The notes beneath the pieces were generated by a model, which was not told where the DNA came from, did not search any database, and was given only the letters and a program-made list of their open reading frames with translations. From NCBI GenBank assembly GCA_018806915.1, contig JAGKQI010000043.1, positions 558,001 to 622,000 of the forward strand: a DNA stretch of 64,000 bases, written 5' to 3'. The DNA comes from Phytophthora colocasiae (lineage: Eukaryota > Oomycota > Peronosporomycetes > Peronosporales > Peronosporaceae). The position numbers were made by a program, and so were the translations under genes. This document shows, piece after piece, positions 53,559 to 63,604 of this stretch (its first letter is position 1; each line of letters begins with the position of its first letter).

Positions 53559-56044
53559 ATGTCTGGCATGAACCAGCATACACCTGCGCCCGACCTTCCA
53601 CCATCTGTCCATGGCAGCATTGTTGCTAGTTCAAGTTCGTCAGTATCTGTGCCGATGCACGTTACCCAAGCAATACGAAACTATGTGCCGCCAGAGGTTT
53701 AAGGTACTACCAAGACGCCGTGGTGAACGATCAATAATTCTAGACTGGGGTACGCGTTACTTCCACGCTTGAAGGCAAGGAATACATTTGCTGGATATGC
53801 CAAGGAAGCCTCGAATGTCGTCGTGATAACAAGATAATTCAACTGTTTGGTAATACGTCTAAAGCTACCAAGCATCTTAACGACAAGCACATGTTGACAG
53901 CCAGTAAAATCACAGCCGAGAACACCAGGAAACGTAACCGAGCTAAGGAGCTAGAACGCATACGATGTGCTATTGCTGATGGAGCTGATAGCAGAAGAAT
54001 GACATTGCTGCTCGAGACGCTGCGTGTGGTGAACAACAATCTCCCGTTTCGGTTCCGGAGAATACGAAGAATCGGAATTGCTCACGAACTTGGTGGTTGC
54101 AGACGAGTTCCGAGCGACTCTCAATAACGACACAGTAACGCGAGCTATTGCTGAGCTTTATTCAAGCACACGACAGGCTATTCAATCCCATCTACAATGC
54201 AGCAGAATTAACAACGTGGCGTCATTCTCAATGGTGTGTGATTTTGGTCTTCCAAGACACAGAGGGCGACCAAATATCTTGGTCTGAGGTGTATTTTGTC
54301 GACAACAACTGGGAATTCCAGTCGATCCTTCTTGGTACTCGCCACTATGAACCGATGTATGGGGAAAGAAGCGCCGGAAGCCGTGAATCATTTAAGCGCT
54401 GGATTACAGAGCTACTAAAGATTTTGGGCTATCCACGAAAGATTTTACGGCTCCACTAGTGACGCTGGCCCTGATGTTAAGTGGATGATGACGAAGGGAA
54501 TCGGTCTCCAATGGGAATGGTGCATACCCCACCTTACGAACGCTGCTACAAAAACGCGTTTGGTATCACCCCTCAGCGAAAGACCTCCTAAGAACTTACC
54601 AGCCACCAGATTGGTTACTCGCATCAAAAGTACAACATACGCCGTTCGCTCCAACGCCTCAATGGGGAGTCTCTTCTCAGAACTTTGTGAGATGGCAAAC
54701 GCTGGTGCTACAACCCAATTAATCGAACACAAAGAGCACCGATTCGCAGGCTTCGCTAAAGTTGTCCGGCGATTGCTCGAAAAATGGGACCAACTCGAAG
54801 ATTGGTTCCAGGAACGTATTGACAAAGCTATTCGGGAGCGAAAATCAATACCAGAGCCACTTCCAATTGCTGACGACAAGTTGAGCCTGCTTCAGCTGTA
54901 TGGGCTTCTGAACCCTATCATGGCATTAAATGTCAAGAGTCAAAGGAGGGCACAAACCAAGTTGATGTCCTTTTGTCGATCTTTCGACTGCGCAAAACTA
55001 TTCTGGATGAAACTCAACCTCTAAAAGACAAAATGCGAGCCTCAAGAGAAGCCCCACTCTTTTACCAAGTCCGAGACCTCACAAGACTCGTGAAATCGAC
55101 GCGAGCACTACTTGCTAAGTTGTTCCATAAATATTTCTTCGCTCGCTACACGGATAACGCACGGATTCGTGAGTCGTCTTTCATCCCGGAAGTTCAGATG
55201 CTACTGCACCCGTCCCTAAAAAATCAAGACGTCAACCTAGCAAAGATCGTCCGCCTTTGCAACGAACAGTTGATCATCGACCCGGAGCAGCCCCACCTGC
55301 GAATGGATGAAGAGCGCTGTTAGTCGAAATGTTGCTAGTGTGAAGGATGCCGTACTGAGGCGGTTGCGAGCGTTAATGTTGACCATATCGACAAGTAGCT
55401 CTCAAACTTCAGCTCCAGCAGAAGTGTACGGTACGCCCTCTAATTGCGAGATACCGCAGCAGTTGCCGTCGGTTTCGAGTCTCTATCATCATTTATCGAG
55501 TTCCCTTCCTTCCAGCCTGCTCAAGTATTTTCTGAGGAACTTATGGAATTTGCTGAAGAAGAGGCCGAACACGTGGAGCAGCGTAACGTTCACGAAGCAC
55601 GCATTGATGAAGAGCTCGAAAGGTGGTTCTCCGATCCCAGTAGGCTGCTTACGACGACGGCCAAAACCGAATCAATTTTGCACTTTTGGAAGCGCCAACA
55701 TGATGAAAACAACTATCGACTATTACCTATCGCAGCACGGGTCATCTGCACGCAATTCCAGCATCTTCAGCACAGATCGAGAGGGATTTCGGCATAAGTG
55801 GTATGCTTGTTACCAGCCATCGCACTAGTATTGCGAAGCACAATATCGATATGTGCTCCTTTTTGAATCGGAATCGAAAGTTTGTCGACGTGGTAAATTG
55901 CCCCCGGCTAACAGATTCAGAGTTGGAGCAGGCAGTTCCGGCAAACGTGTTGATCCCCTGTCTTCATGTCAAGTCAACATACCATTTGCTGCACGATGGG
56001 AACGCGAGGTAGCGTCTTGTTTATTTGACAGTGAACTAGAATGA
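53559..56044 (+). pseudogene. hAT transposase, decayed
   Basis: A plausible start is ATG 53559 with a Ser/Pro-rich leader. A BED zinc finger follows in another frame near 53,790-53,890 (CWIC, then ATKHLNDKH). Pieces of the RNase H-like core lie in frames around 54,078-54,460 and 54,485-55,020. The hATC dimerisation region (LERWFSDPS, then ILHFWKRQ-ENNYRLLPIAARV) lies near 55,610-55,740. At least six frame changes make it inactive. It is too broken for a full product. Confidence 0.78.
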
Positions 56045-56260
56045 GGATTGCCAAGATGAATAAAATGCATTTGGTGTTCTTTATTTTTTCTGAACCACCA
56101 CGTACATCAAATTATGTATGTCAACTGCAATGTTAGAGCTGACCACGAACCTCAAGCTTCCAAGCACAAGTTGCGTTTGCAGCTTATACTCCCTTATCGA
56201 GTCTTTCTTGCTTCAGTGTTTGCGTTTCCGTAATTCTTTTTCACGTTTCGAAGCTCGCAC

Positions 56261-57831
56261 TTAGATTTGTTTCATCGCTGCTTCTCTAGCTGTAGTTAGA
56301 AGTCCAGCAGCTCGTTGGATTGGTACAGCGGTATTTCGTGGGATACCCGATCGTTGTTTGACGATCCGGCTTGGAATCGGTGAGGCTTTATTATCCGTGC
56401 TGTGTTTGATTGGTGATGGGATCGTTGGTGACCGTGGCTTTCGAAGAAGAGCCTGTATTCCCAAGTTGATCTGATTAAGTGCCGTTAGTATGGCAGTGTC
56501 ACCGCTATCCGAATTTTCACAGAGTAGGAGCTCAACCTGTCCTTCTGACAAATGCTGATCGTCCTGCGAGGATGGATCACTTTCCGATACCTGGTTGTCT
56601 ACCGCGGATGATGAAGTAACTGGATGTAGATCGTCTTGCAACGATGAAGCGCTTTTCGGTACATGGTTGTCTACCATAGGTGATGTAGCCGGAGAAGTCA
56701 GTCCACTGGTTTTGGATCAATACTTCGATAGTAAGATCATCTGTGTCTGTGTTATTGCAAGGCAAACTGATTTCTTGTGCATCTTGATTTTCTATACTCG
56801 AAAGGCGAGTGTTCAAGCGATCGGCAGCTGCAATTAAGCTGAGCCATTTGATGCTGCAATTTGCAGTTTCTTCTGGAAGACGCGGCCTGAAAATCACTGA
56901 GCTGCGATTGAATCTTTGCCTCAAGTTTAACTCTGTTGCTGTGAATATCATCAAAGTTCTCGTTTCAGTGCCACTTTGTCACACTCCAATGTACTCGACA
57001 TGTCACCCGAAGCGTTCATCAAGCTTGCTGAGGTCTGTAGGCAGGCGGCATCCATCGCGCTATTGATTCTTTGTTGTAGGCGCTCCTCAACACTGCTGGC
57101 GTGTGATTTTGCCAGTTTAGCAGCTTGTCCCTGTAAATGTTTTCTTGCTTGATCAAATGCGATTGCTGAGCGAGTTGAAGCTTTTACTTTCTGCCTCTAC
57201 TGCCTTCTTCAGCTTGGCGTTTAGTCTTCTCTCAATCCACTCCGCTTGCAGGTCCGTAGCAGCCTCAAGCGTCGTGAGACGATTTAAGTGCTGCACCGAG
57301 GCGCAGCTCACATTCGAGCATGTGTTTTCTTGTGTTCATTTATCGCGCCCTCCATCGCCGTCAAAGTAGTGTTGACCTTTTGACCTAGCTCTATAGCAAA
57401 CTTCTCAAATGATGTCTTCATACTTGTGTCGACGCGGTCATGAACATCTTGAACGACACCAACAAGACGTGCATTTGTTTCAGCAGCTTGGCTATCGATT
57501 TGGATCTTGTTTGTCGCTTCCAAATGGACTTGGACATCTTCAAAGTACTTGCCTATACGAGACCCCAAGCGCTTCTCTGTGTCCGCAGCCGTATGAATTG
57601 CGTGATCGTGAGCGTACTGAGCAACTTCAAGAAGCTTCTCATCCGTTCGTACTTGCGAATTTTGTAAGCATGCCCCAGCTGCTCTACGACTCCGGCTCCA
57701 TTGACAACGATGTCCTCTCGGAGTAATATCTGCTGGCGGCGCTCAATACAACCGGGATTCACAATAGTTTCTAGGCCTTGACGGTCGTGAGAGACCACCA
57801 GCGCGCTGCATGCTGAGCTTGTTGTCTCCAT
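56261..57831 (-). pseudogene. second, antisense gene of the hAT element, coiled-coil-like
   Basis: Starting around 57831 (METTSSACSALV) a decayed gene runs toward 56261 through at least three frames. The middle part (57308-57568) is heptad-like and Gln/Asp-rich (KIQIDSQAAETNARL). The last part is Ser/Asp-rich, then basic. It converges on the transposase gene. I do not recognise a family; it may be an accessory protein of this hAT lineage or a captured host gene. Confidence 0.45.
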
Positions 57832-58020
57832 TTTCGTCAGATCCTACTGGTTTGAACCTGTGGAGGGGTTTGCACGATTCTGTCTCTTTGGTTTGGAGTT
57901 TTTTCTGAAACTCCTAATGAACCATAAAACGCATTCGAACCGGTTCGTTCCGTTACCCTGGTTTGGTTCATTAAGAAGAAGGTTTGGTTTGGTTTGGTTT
58001 GTTCAGGGCGTGGGAAAACT

Positions 58021-58222
58021 AGTACTGGCACGCTGAAGAACGGTCCTTCATCATCACTGTGCTTATATTTACCATTACAAAACTATTACTTTTTTTAAAT
58101 ATTTAAAAACAATAATGTTCTTGTTCTTCGTGCAAGTTTATAAAAATATCTCGCGTTGAATTGTACGAAGTCTAGTTACTAGTGCATCTAGTTACCAGAG
58201 TGTTGATAGTTAGCAGGAAGAT
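58021..58222. other. spacer between prominin-like genes
   Basis: AT-rich 3' flank of prominin-like gene 2 and former 5' flank of gene 1. I see no clear initiator on the minus strand here. Confidence 0.4.
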
Positions 58223-60772
58223 CTATTTGAACTTCATCTCGGTATCCATGATGTGGCCATTTCCGTGAGCCTTGAGGCGCTTGACGCCGATGATGAGACA
58301 CACGTTGACTGGGATGAGGAAGATGCCGCAGAGGAAGAGCATGAGCGCGATCATAGTGATTGCTGGCATGAGGTCACCGCACAATGCTTTGTAGATCTTC
58401 CAGAAGCCGTTGGCGATGAAGGTGCAGTGCATGGACTCCTCGAAGTCTTCTACATACCCGATCAGGTGACTCTTGAGATCGTTCTTGATCGCGGTGATAT
58501 CTGTGTTGAGTTTCTTGGTTTTCGTCTCGAAGTCATTGGTGGAAGCGTCCACATCATCGGCGCTATTGTGCAGATTCGTGACGAAGTCGTTGATCCCTTT
58601 CTTGACGGTTGCCATGTTGAACAGTAACTGGAACTGTTCCCCCATAAACTCGGAGAATTTGCAATTGCTACTGGAAGCACACGTGTAGGCATTGCCATCC
58701 CCAGTGTTTTGATCACAGAGAACGTCCCAATTGGTGGCATAGAAAGTTTTAATGAAATCTGTTGCTGTCTGCGAAAAGGACGTGCGAGATGGAGGTCCTG
58801 GGTTATCGACCCATGGCTGCAAAATGTTGGGCTCTGTATAAACGTTGCTCGGGCTGCAGCTGGTGTGAGACTGCGTGGCGAAGCTGTTAAATGTGTTGAG
58901 AAGATTGGTGTACTTCGTATTATCGAAAGGGAACACCTTCTTGTCGGTATTCCGGACTGCCTCGGTAAATTCATCCAGTTTCGAAAAGTCAAACATTGTT
59001 TCCATGTTGTTAGACGGGAATTCGATGCCACCCCGAGCGAAGTCGAGTTTGCTCGATAAATTGAATACATCCAGCAGGGATTCGTCCTGGAAACAGGCAT
59101 CCACCGCCTTTGCCGACTCGCCGAGTGGCACCGTCCAGTTAGCGGCGAAAATGGCGGTAATTTCACACGCATCCCCAAGAACAACACCAATTGCCAGTAC
59201 AATTGCACTGATGATGAACGTGAGGAACAGCACGATGAAGCCGAGGAAGTACGCGATATTCATGAGATTGGCGAGGATTTTCAGTGGGGTGAGACCAAAG
59301 AGGATACCGATGAAGCCGATGACGATGACGACCAGGGCAAGAGCGAACAGAGCCATAATGGCGTAACCCAGGTAGTCCCGGTAGTCCTGGAACATGCCGT
59401 TGTAGTCGTCCACCTGGTCCTGCGTGTCGACTACCGTGGCTCGCAGGTCCTCTGCAGTGTTCACTTGGCTCGCCACTGCGCTTTCAACAGTGGCCGAAAT
59501 GGACACGAGCTTTGTGTTGAGCTGCGCCTTAGTCGTACTCAGAGCCTTGATGCCCGGTCCGGCTAACTTGTTCATTTGATCAGCAGCACCACCCGCAGCA
59601 TCACCAACTTTGTTACAACCGTCACAAGACAAACAAGGATTTCCCTGGGCATCGACATTCTTTTTAGCACCACTCGAGTCGAGTGCCGGTACGCATCCAC
59701 TTGGAATTGTGACGTCTGTGCAGGCTGTTTGAATATCGTAGAGCTCCTTCGTGATGTCGCTTAGCCCGTGGTCAATAAAATCCGTTCCGTCAAGCTTCAC
59801 TTTGATGGTAGCGGCTGAGCTGTTCACTGTACTAGCGATGCTCTTAAGTGGCGTTTGAATGCTCAGAATCCACTCGCTGCCGTTCTCCAGTGTCCCGGAC
59901 GTGGCGTTGAAAATGTCGTCGACAGCCGTCAGCATCGTGCCTCGATATAGGAACGCAGCCGCCGACACAACAATAACTCCGATAGCGAAGAGGAAGAAGA
60001 ACAACAAGGGCAGGAACTTTTGCATACATGTGTAACCTTCTTCACGCGGGAATCGACCGCCGCAACGGTTGCAACAGCAGCGACAGATCAGGAAGAACAC
60101 CATCGTCAAGAGACTGAGGATAGCCAAAATTATGCCAGGGATCGCAAAGCCCACGATGCCCGTGGCCCACTCCTTCAGCTGTGCAGTGGAGCCGTCTGCC
60201 GTCATGTTGCTTTCCGGATCCGCGTACACCTTAGCTCGAGTCGTGTCGCCAGTCACGATCTCAGTCCAATAACAATTAGGTGCAACTTCACAGCGGCCCT
60301 GTTGGTAGGCCTTCACAGTCTCGTCGTCTGTCAATGGCCCGACAGTTAACTTGACTGGGTTGCCGTTGTCATCCAGGTAGGCATCTGTGGCCGAACAACC
60401 GACAAAGCGGACTTTGTTCTTGTCTATATCCTGTTCGCACATTTTGATCCGAAGTGCTAAGATGACATCCGCGTAGAATTTGTCGGTTCCTCCTCGGAGC
60501 TGCTTAATGGCTGTACGGACTTTGGCACCCACTTCCGCTGCCTTTCCGGACGCTTCGGCTTGAGTTGATGTAGCGTCCAAGCGGCGATAGCTAACAACAG
60601 CATTGTCTGTATAATAATTTCCCTGTTGTTGCGTGAATACTGCTGTGTCATACCCACGAAGTTTTGAAACGATCTGGAACGACTGCTGTGTTGCTTGTGA
60701 CGGGACTAAAACACCAGCAGCCACAAGAGCGACGGCCATAAGTCTGCCTATTGACCGGAATCTCGTCCCCAT
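58223..60772 (-). CDS. prominin-like five-TM membrane protein 2
   Basis: The 849-residue protein starting MGTRFRSIGRLMAVALVAAG is a tandem paralogue of 50411-53014 with the same layout. It has a signal peptide, an N-domain (KIKMCEQDIDKNKVRF region), TM1, CRCCCNRCGG turn, TM2, first large loop with several Cys, TM3-TM4 (VLFLTFIISAIVLAIGVVLGD), second large loop, and TM5 near the end with a short basic tail. The frame is open 21 codons further upstream, but only from a GTG. The initiator TCATTCCC at 60806-60813 lies downstream of that GTG, so the ATG at 60772 is the start. Prominin-like is by topology and Cys pattern; the function here is unknown. Confidence 0.75.
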   Translation of the reverse strand: MGTRFRSIGRLMAVALVAAGVLVPSQATQQSFQIVSKLRGYDTAVFTQQQGNYYTDNAVVSYRRLDATSTQAEASGKAAEVGAKVRTAIKQLRGGTDKFYADVILALRIKMCEQDIDKNKVRFVGCSATDAYLDDNGNPVKLTVGPLTDDETVKAYQQGRCEVAPNCYWTEIVTGDTTRAKVYADPESNMTADGSTAQLKEWATGIVGFAIPGIILAILSLLTMVFFLICRCCCNRCGGRFPREEGYTCMQKFLPLLFFFLFAIGVIVVSAAAFLYRGTMLTAVDDIFNATSGTLENGSEWILSIQTPLKSIASTVNSSAATIKVKLDGTDFIDHGLSDITKELYDIQTACTDVTIPSGCVPALDSSGAKKNVDAQGNPCLSCDGCNKVGDAAGGAADQMNKLAGPGIKALSTTKAQLNTKLVSISATVESAVASQVNTAEDLRATVVDTQDQVDDYNGMFQDYRDYLGYAIMALFALALVVIVIGFIGILFGLTPLKILANLMNIAYFLGFIVLFLTFIISAIVLAIGVVLGDACEITAIFAANWTVPLGESAKAVDACFQDESLLDVFNLSSKLDFARGGIEFPSNNMETMFDFSKLDEFTEAVRNTDKKVFPFDNTKYTNLLNTFNSFATQSHTSCSPSNVYTEPNILQPWVDNPGPPSRTSFSQTATDFIKTFYATNWDVLCDQNTGDGNAYTCASSSNCKFSEFMGEQFQLLFNMATVKKGINDFVTNLHNSADDVDASTNDFETKTKKLNTDITAIKNDLKSHLIGYVEDFEESMHCTFIANGFWKIYKALCGDLMPAITMIALMLFLCGIFLIPVNVCLIIGVKRLKAHGNGHIMDTEMKFK

Positions 60773-60805
60773 CGTCGCCAATCCTCGAGCTTCCGGAGAC
60801 AAAAA

Positions 60806-60813
60806 GGGAATGA
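60806..60813 (-). promoter_or_regulatory. initiator of prominin-like gene 2
   Basis: TCATTCCC followed by TTTTTGTC on the minus strand, 34-41 bp before the ATG at 60772. It helps to fix that start. Confidence 0.6.
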
Positions 60814-60835
60814 GATGGCTAGCGTTGAAACTCAC

Positions 60836-61399
60836 TACTGCATGAAGGTTGGGATGCCGCTTCTGGCCAATGTTTCAGGTCTACCAACGCTTTATTTAGA
60901 GATCAAACTTGCCTGCGACGGAGAAAAACTTGCACGCATGTTGTGAAAATAGTTGACTGTCCTCAACCGTTGCAAGTTGATGGCCATGGGATGAGATCAA
61001 ACAAGTCTGAAAAAAGAAAACGCGATTGTTTGAAAACGAAAGGCAAAAACGAATGTCTGGAAATAGTCTCTTTGTCTGTTTTCTGCTTCTTTGCCTCAAG
61101 AAAAGAGGCAACCAACGGATTCAAGCCTTGGTGTCCGATCGTCAAGCAAATGCAGCCGAAGCTTGCTGTCAAATGTATATCTTTGCTGCTAACGAATAGC
61201 ACTCACGAGTGTACTTTACAAGATACCATTCAAGTTGAAGTTGTATACGCCAAATCTTTATCCGGATAGCGTAGATGGAGGCAAGTGGCAGTCAAGCTTT
61301 GACGACGTTAACTGTAACACATTTCGGCAAAGAAAACATGATAGTTACTAGGTTCGATAAAAGAGAAACATGTATCCCCTTGACGCTTCAATTCTGTTC
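60836..61399. other. intergenic region, no gene supported
   Basis: This lies between the 5' end of prominin-like gene 2 and the stop codon of the CRN gene. Frames on both strands are short and overlapping, without motifs. Confidence 0.55.
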
Positions 61400-63421
61400 C
61401 TAGTGTAAACGCGATCGCTTACTTGGCGGAAGCTCATAGGTCTCACTCGGCTTTTCTTCTTTGTGAGTCGCGCTGTAGCGCCAACCATCGCTTCGGTATT
61501 CAAGAGGGGATTTATCATAGTAACCCACAAAGACTTGGCACACCCCATTCACTCCCTCTACAACGATCTTGTTGCACGAGTCGAGATCAGGACAGACAAC
61601 AATGTAGATCGGTGACTCAAAACCTTTTGCAGTGAAAAGTTTGATCAGTGGCTTCAACTGCTTCTCATCGACAGTGTGTTGCTGTCCAACCGCTAGATGA
61701 ATGAAAGCCACTCGACGCTTCGTGTTGGAGGAAGAAGGCTTGAGCTTCACAATGCCATCAATATTCGGGAAATCGTCACAGTAGGGATACCAATATGACA
61801 ACGAATCCTCGTCTCTCCACTCCTTCAGCTCCTTCTCATCAAAGCCATACCATGTTGCAGTTTCAGAGCAGAAAGCTTCCCCTTCCTTCAGGCCCAACTT
61901 AACCATGTCCACCACCTGCCGTTCTTTACTGCGCTTGAGTGGGTCGTATTCCGATACGTGCAGGGTCAAGTCATTATCGACGGCCAAACGATGAAAACAA
62001 ATCTCAAAAACGGTACCAGCAAGAGCGTCATGACCAGCTCCTTGAGCCCAGAGAAGACAACGAAGAAGCTCTTCCGACCGAAGTTGCTGTGAGAGCAAGA
62101 GAACTGCGTACTCCGAATCGATGACTCTCTCCCAATGCGAACGGAACAGATAATTCTCGGAGTCTTGAATGTTCTTGACGTACGTGCGGCGCAACATATC
62201 AACAAGATAGCTCCCAGAATCGACATTCCGAGGATAGAGAGCCAAAAGGTTTTTCACCTGCGTGCACACAGTAGAAACTATTATCCGCATGTCCTCGAGA
62301 AAGTTTGCCGTCTCTTTTGCAAATATCCCAACGAAACCACCAGAGATGTAAAATCGGTCTTCCATGTTCTTCTCTTCGAAGTTGTACACTTCTCTTCCCA
62401 ATTTGAAGAGGTCCTGCTTCTTCCAACACGGTAAGAGACAGCGATACGCTTCCTCACGCTCACTTGGCTTCAGCTCCGCTTGCTGCGATGTCGCCAGCAT
62501 TCTGAACGTGATCAGCCCAGGTGGAATACTTTCATACTCAAGTCCATCCAGCAATAGCCACACGTTGGAACGTTTATCGAGCTCTGAGTAAATGGCCACG
62601 GCACACTCAGGTGAGCATCCCTGCACCGTGAAAAACACAACTTTACCCTCTTGATATCCAAGATACAAGAGGCAGTAACCCTGGTCCACTTTGGTCGACC
62701 GACGATACACCAGCACATTCTTCTTGTGTTTGAGAGCGAGGAAGAACGCCATCACAACCAACAGCGTCGACTTGCCAATTCCAGGAGACCCCACAAGGAC
62801 ACATTTGTCGTAGGAGGAACTACCTGAAGACTCTCGGAACCATCGTCCCAAAAGGATCGACGCTACTTGCTTCTCCTCCTCTCGCCAGAAGATTTTCTTC
62901 TTCGCCGTGCATCCACCACAGGACTCCATAATCTGCCAGATCAAAGGAATCTTACGAACTTTACCAGCTTTCCATTGATCCAACGAACACTCTGCCAGGT
63001 ACTGTTTCCAGTTTTTCAAGGGGTTAAATTCTGGGATTTGTACTGCTGGAGCTAAAGCGAGTCCTTGAGGTGGAGCTTGGGGTGGAATAACCACCAGCAC
63101 GTGGACCACCTCCTCTATGGGTAACCCACCAGACCCAAGCAATTCCGAATGACTCAGCTTCCAATTCCCACGCATCTTTTTATACGGAGTGACATCCCCA
63201 CTCAGAAGCACCGCATCCAGAGAATCCAGAGAATCGTCATCTTTCAGCCACGCGCCGTTCTTCTTCGCCAGGAAGAGTTTTAGCTTATGAGATGAAAACT
63301 TCACATCGTCATTCACCTCCTTGATGGCCTTTTTCAACTTGGTTACAGACGCATCCGCATCGATGTCCACATCAAATACTTCTTCCGCTTCACCAACGAT
63401 GACGCAGCATAGATTCACCAT
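61400..63421 (-). CDS. Crinkler (CRN) effector with P-loop NTPase region
   Basis: This 673-residue Crinkler-family effector belongs to a class of oomycete proteins delivered into host cells, often to the nucleus. An upstream in-frame ATG exists, but the canonical CRN start MVNLCCVIVG is at 63421. Residues 1-60 form the ubiquitin-like LFLAK domain with LFLAK at 49-53, followed by a DWL-like region and HVLVVIPP at 107-114, the usual junction with the C-terminal region. After it comes a Walker A motif GSPGIGKST (211-219) and a Walker B-like WLLLDGLEYE, as in NTPase-type CRNs. The C-terminus is basic (PPSKRSRLH), a possible nuclear signal. No classical signal peptide is evident, as is common for CRNs. 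The frame is intact. Confidence 0.9.
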   Translation of the reverse strand: MVNLCCVIVGEAEEVFDVDIDADASVTKLKKAIKEVNDDVKFSSHKLKLFLAKKNGAWLKDDDSLDSLDAVLLSGDVTPYKKMRGNWKLSHSELLGSGGLPIEEVVHVLVVIPPQAPPQGLALAPAVQIPEFNPLKNWKQYLAECSLDQWKAGKVRKIPLIWQIMESCGGCTAKKKIFWREEEKQVASILLGRWFRESSGSSSYDKCVLVGSPGIGKSTLLVVMAFFLALKHKKNVLVYRRSTKVDQGYCLLYLGYQEGKVVFFTVQGCSPECAVAIYSELDKRSNVWLLLDGLEYESIPPGLITFRMLATSQQAELKPSEREEAYRCLLPCWKKQDLFKLGREVYNFEEKNMEDRFYISGGFVGIFAKETANFLEDMRIIVSTVCTQVKNLLALYPRNVDSGSYLVDMLRRTYVKNIQDSENYLFRSHWERVIDSEYAVLLLSQQLRSEELLRCLLWAQGAGHDALAGTVFEICFHRLAVDNDLTLHVSEYDPLKRSKERQVVDMVKLGLKEGEAFCSETATWYGFDEKELKEWRDEDSLSYWYPYCDDFPNIDGIVKLKPSSSNTKRRVAFIHLAVGQQHTVDEKQLKPLIKLFTAKGFESPIYIVVCPDLDSCNKIVVEGVNGVCQVFVGYYDKSPLEYRSDGWRYSATHKEEKPSETYELPPSKRSRLH

Positions 63422-63604
63422 CTTTCCTCCAGACTGACAATTCTCATCCACGCGTATTGTGAAATGGAAGAGAAAAACTTCTTAAGAAGAAATTAATTAA
63501 AATGTTGCGACCGCATTCTCTATTCTACGGAATTTCTCTGAACAGGTCGTACTTCCTTGTTTTATCCGGATATCCCCGTTAAAAATGATACCTTCACAAC
63601 AAAC
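63422..63604. other. divergent promoter region of the CRN and edge genes
   Basis: A 183-bp AT-rich gap between two divergent genes. TCCATTTCACAATACG on the minus strand near 63,460 is a weak initiator candidate for the CRN gene. Confidence 0.4.

Larger units (their letters stand above)
53032..58012. mobile_element. hAT DNA transposon, 8-bp TSD, in the 5' flank of a prominin-like gene
   Basis: The left end CACACCTTGAACAAACC and the inverted right end CACGCCCTGAACAAACC are flanked by a perfect 8-bp duplication GGAAAACT (53024-53031 and 58013-58020). The length is 4,981 bp. Subterminal regions on both sides are rich in GGTTTGG motifs in opposite orientation, typical hAT transposase-binding repeats. 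It carries a decayed BED-finger transposase on the plus strand and a second, decayed gene on the minus strand. It separates the prominin-like gene 1 from its original promoter. Confidence 0.92.

Noticed and set aside
60773..60835. 21-codon N-terminal extension of prominin-like protein 2
   Set aside because: It would start at GTG upstream of the initiator and would bury the signal peptide.
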